Shown: in pieces, positions 34,658 through 35,073 of the stretch
Layout of the letters: every line of letters begins with the position of its first letter
Numbering within the stretch: the first letter of the stretch is position 1
From: Chloroflexota bacterium
Lineage (GTDB): Bacteria; Chloroflexota; UBA6077; CF-72
DNA length: 35,073 bases
Assembly (NCBI GenBank): GCA_005883405.1
Contig: VBGG01000050.1
Coordinates: 2,529-37,601, forward strand
Reading direction: 5' to 3'
Translations under genes and position numbers: made by a program
The notes under the pieces: model-generated
Database searches by the model: none
The model's input: only the letters and a program-made list of their open reading frames with translations
What the model was told of the DNA's origin: nothing

Positions 34658-35073
34658 GCACCACGCCGGCCAACGTGGCCTCCCTGACAGGCGAACGCAA
34701 GAACGGTGTCGCCGCGCTCGAGTTGCGCAACGTGCACACGTTCTACGGACACATCCACGCCATCAAGGGCGTCTCGCTACGAGTGGACCAGGGCGAGATC
34801 GTCACGCTGATTGGCGCCAATGGCGCCGGCAAGACGACCACGCTGCGAACGATCTCGGGCATCCAGCAGCCGCGCGAAGGTCAGGTGCTGTTGAACGGGC
34901 AGCGCATCGATCGGCTGCCGCCACACCGCATCGTCGAGATGGGCATCTGCCAGTCGCCGTAGGGGCGGCGGATCTTCTCGCGCATGAGTGTGCAGGAGAA
35001 CCTCGAGATGGGTGCCTTTGCGCGGCGCGACGCGGCCGTGGCCATCCGCGCGGACCTCGAGCGCACGCTCGAG
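34654..35073 (+). pseudogene. livF: Branched-chain amino-acid ABC ATPase LivF, nonsense codon, 3' end outside window
   Basis: The GTG 34654 start lies in a GTGA overlap with livG. The frame has LELRNVHTFYGHIHAIKGVSLRVDQGEIVTLIGANGAGKTTTLRTISGI, with Walker A and the LivF-type start. It reaches RIVEMGICQSP, then TAG at 34960-34962, then GRRIFSRMSVQENLEMGAF in the same frame. Homologues read P-E-G-R-R-I-F, so TAG replaces GAG by one base. The frame stays open to the window edge. The product would end after 102 residues without the signature or Walker B. It may be a true nonsense mutation or a base error. Confidence 0.88.

Noticed and set aside
34960-34962. TAG in livF as a pyrrolysine or other recoded site
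   Set aside because: The site is a non-catalytic Glu in homologues, and there is no pyl gene or methylamine methyltransferase context.
1-35073. tRNA, rRNA and transposase genes
   Set aside because: Intergenic regions were read for T-loop-like GGTTCGAATCC motifs and transposase blocks; none were seen. Most gaps are too short for them.

Overview
The window is GC-rich and gene-dense, with strong third-position GC bias, ATG/GTG/TTG starts and frequent 4-bp stop/start overlaps. The mix of genes suggests a soil or sediment Chloroflexota-type bacterium, probably from a metagenomic contig: sugar and branched-chain amino-acid ABC uptake systems whose binding lipoproteins carry Ala/Pro/Ser linkers, an ECF42-type sigma factor, a vanadium-haloperoxidase-like protein beside an FG-GAP/ASPIC lipoprotein, and D-aminoacylase-type amidohydrolase. 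This taxonomic call is an inference from gene style only. TGA is a normal stop for most genes here, so the standard bacterial code applies.

Layout. 1-6.3 kb: 3' end of polyphosphate kinase, a convergent proline iminopeptidase, an ECF42-like sigma factor, a palindromic intergenic element, a decayed PIN/AraC remnant, a 578-residue protein with a nucleoside-phosphorylase-like C-terminus, and a small glutaredoxin-PDZ fusion. In the fusion, an in-frame TGA sits exactly at the first residue of the redox motif (U-P-W-C) and is followed by a bacterial-SECIS-like hairpin. This candidate selenoprotein is the most interesting item in the window. 6.3-6.7 kb: a 92/93-bp tandem repeat. 6.7-10.1 kb (minus strand): a xylose-type ABC operon, binding protein - permease - ATPase, with a repeat-built hairpin between the first two genes. 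10.1-15.4 kb: vanadium-haloperoxidase-like protein, FG-GAP/ASPIC lipoprotein, and an N-acyl-D-amino-acid deacylase-like amidohydrolase.

15.3-20.3 kb: a self-contained fructose/ribose-type sugar module. A LacI-family repressor is divergent from a binding lipoprotein - permease - ATPase - PfkB kinase operon, with a perfect 16-bp palindromic operator overlapping a TTGACA box between them. 20.5-28.7 kb: a surface-glycan cluster of a MurG-like glycosyltransferase, an MsbA-like ABC exporter, two GT4 glycosyltransferases, a frameshifted UDP-sugar epimerase, and on the opposite strand a GT2 glycosyltransferase and a secreted polysaccharide deacetylase. 28.8-29.7 kb: a TPR protein with a very acidic tail. 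30.1-35.1 kb: a livKHMGF branched-chain amino-acid/amide uptake operon, cut off by the window end.

Coding integrity is unusual. livK, livG and the epimerase each lack a short internal stretch and change frame at that point, and livF has a TAG where the family has Glu. This is either real gene decay or assembly/sequencing error. It bears directly on how far the in-frame TGA of the glutaredoxin can be trusted: both the TAG and the TGA could arise by a G-to-T/C-to-A change. The position of the TGA at the catalytic Cys and the hairpin behind it favour selenocysteine, but reads and the rest of the genome must decide. No rRNA, tRNA, CRISPR or insertion-sequence transposase was seen.
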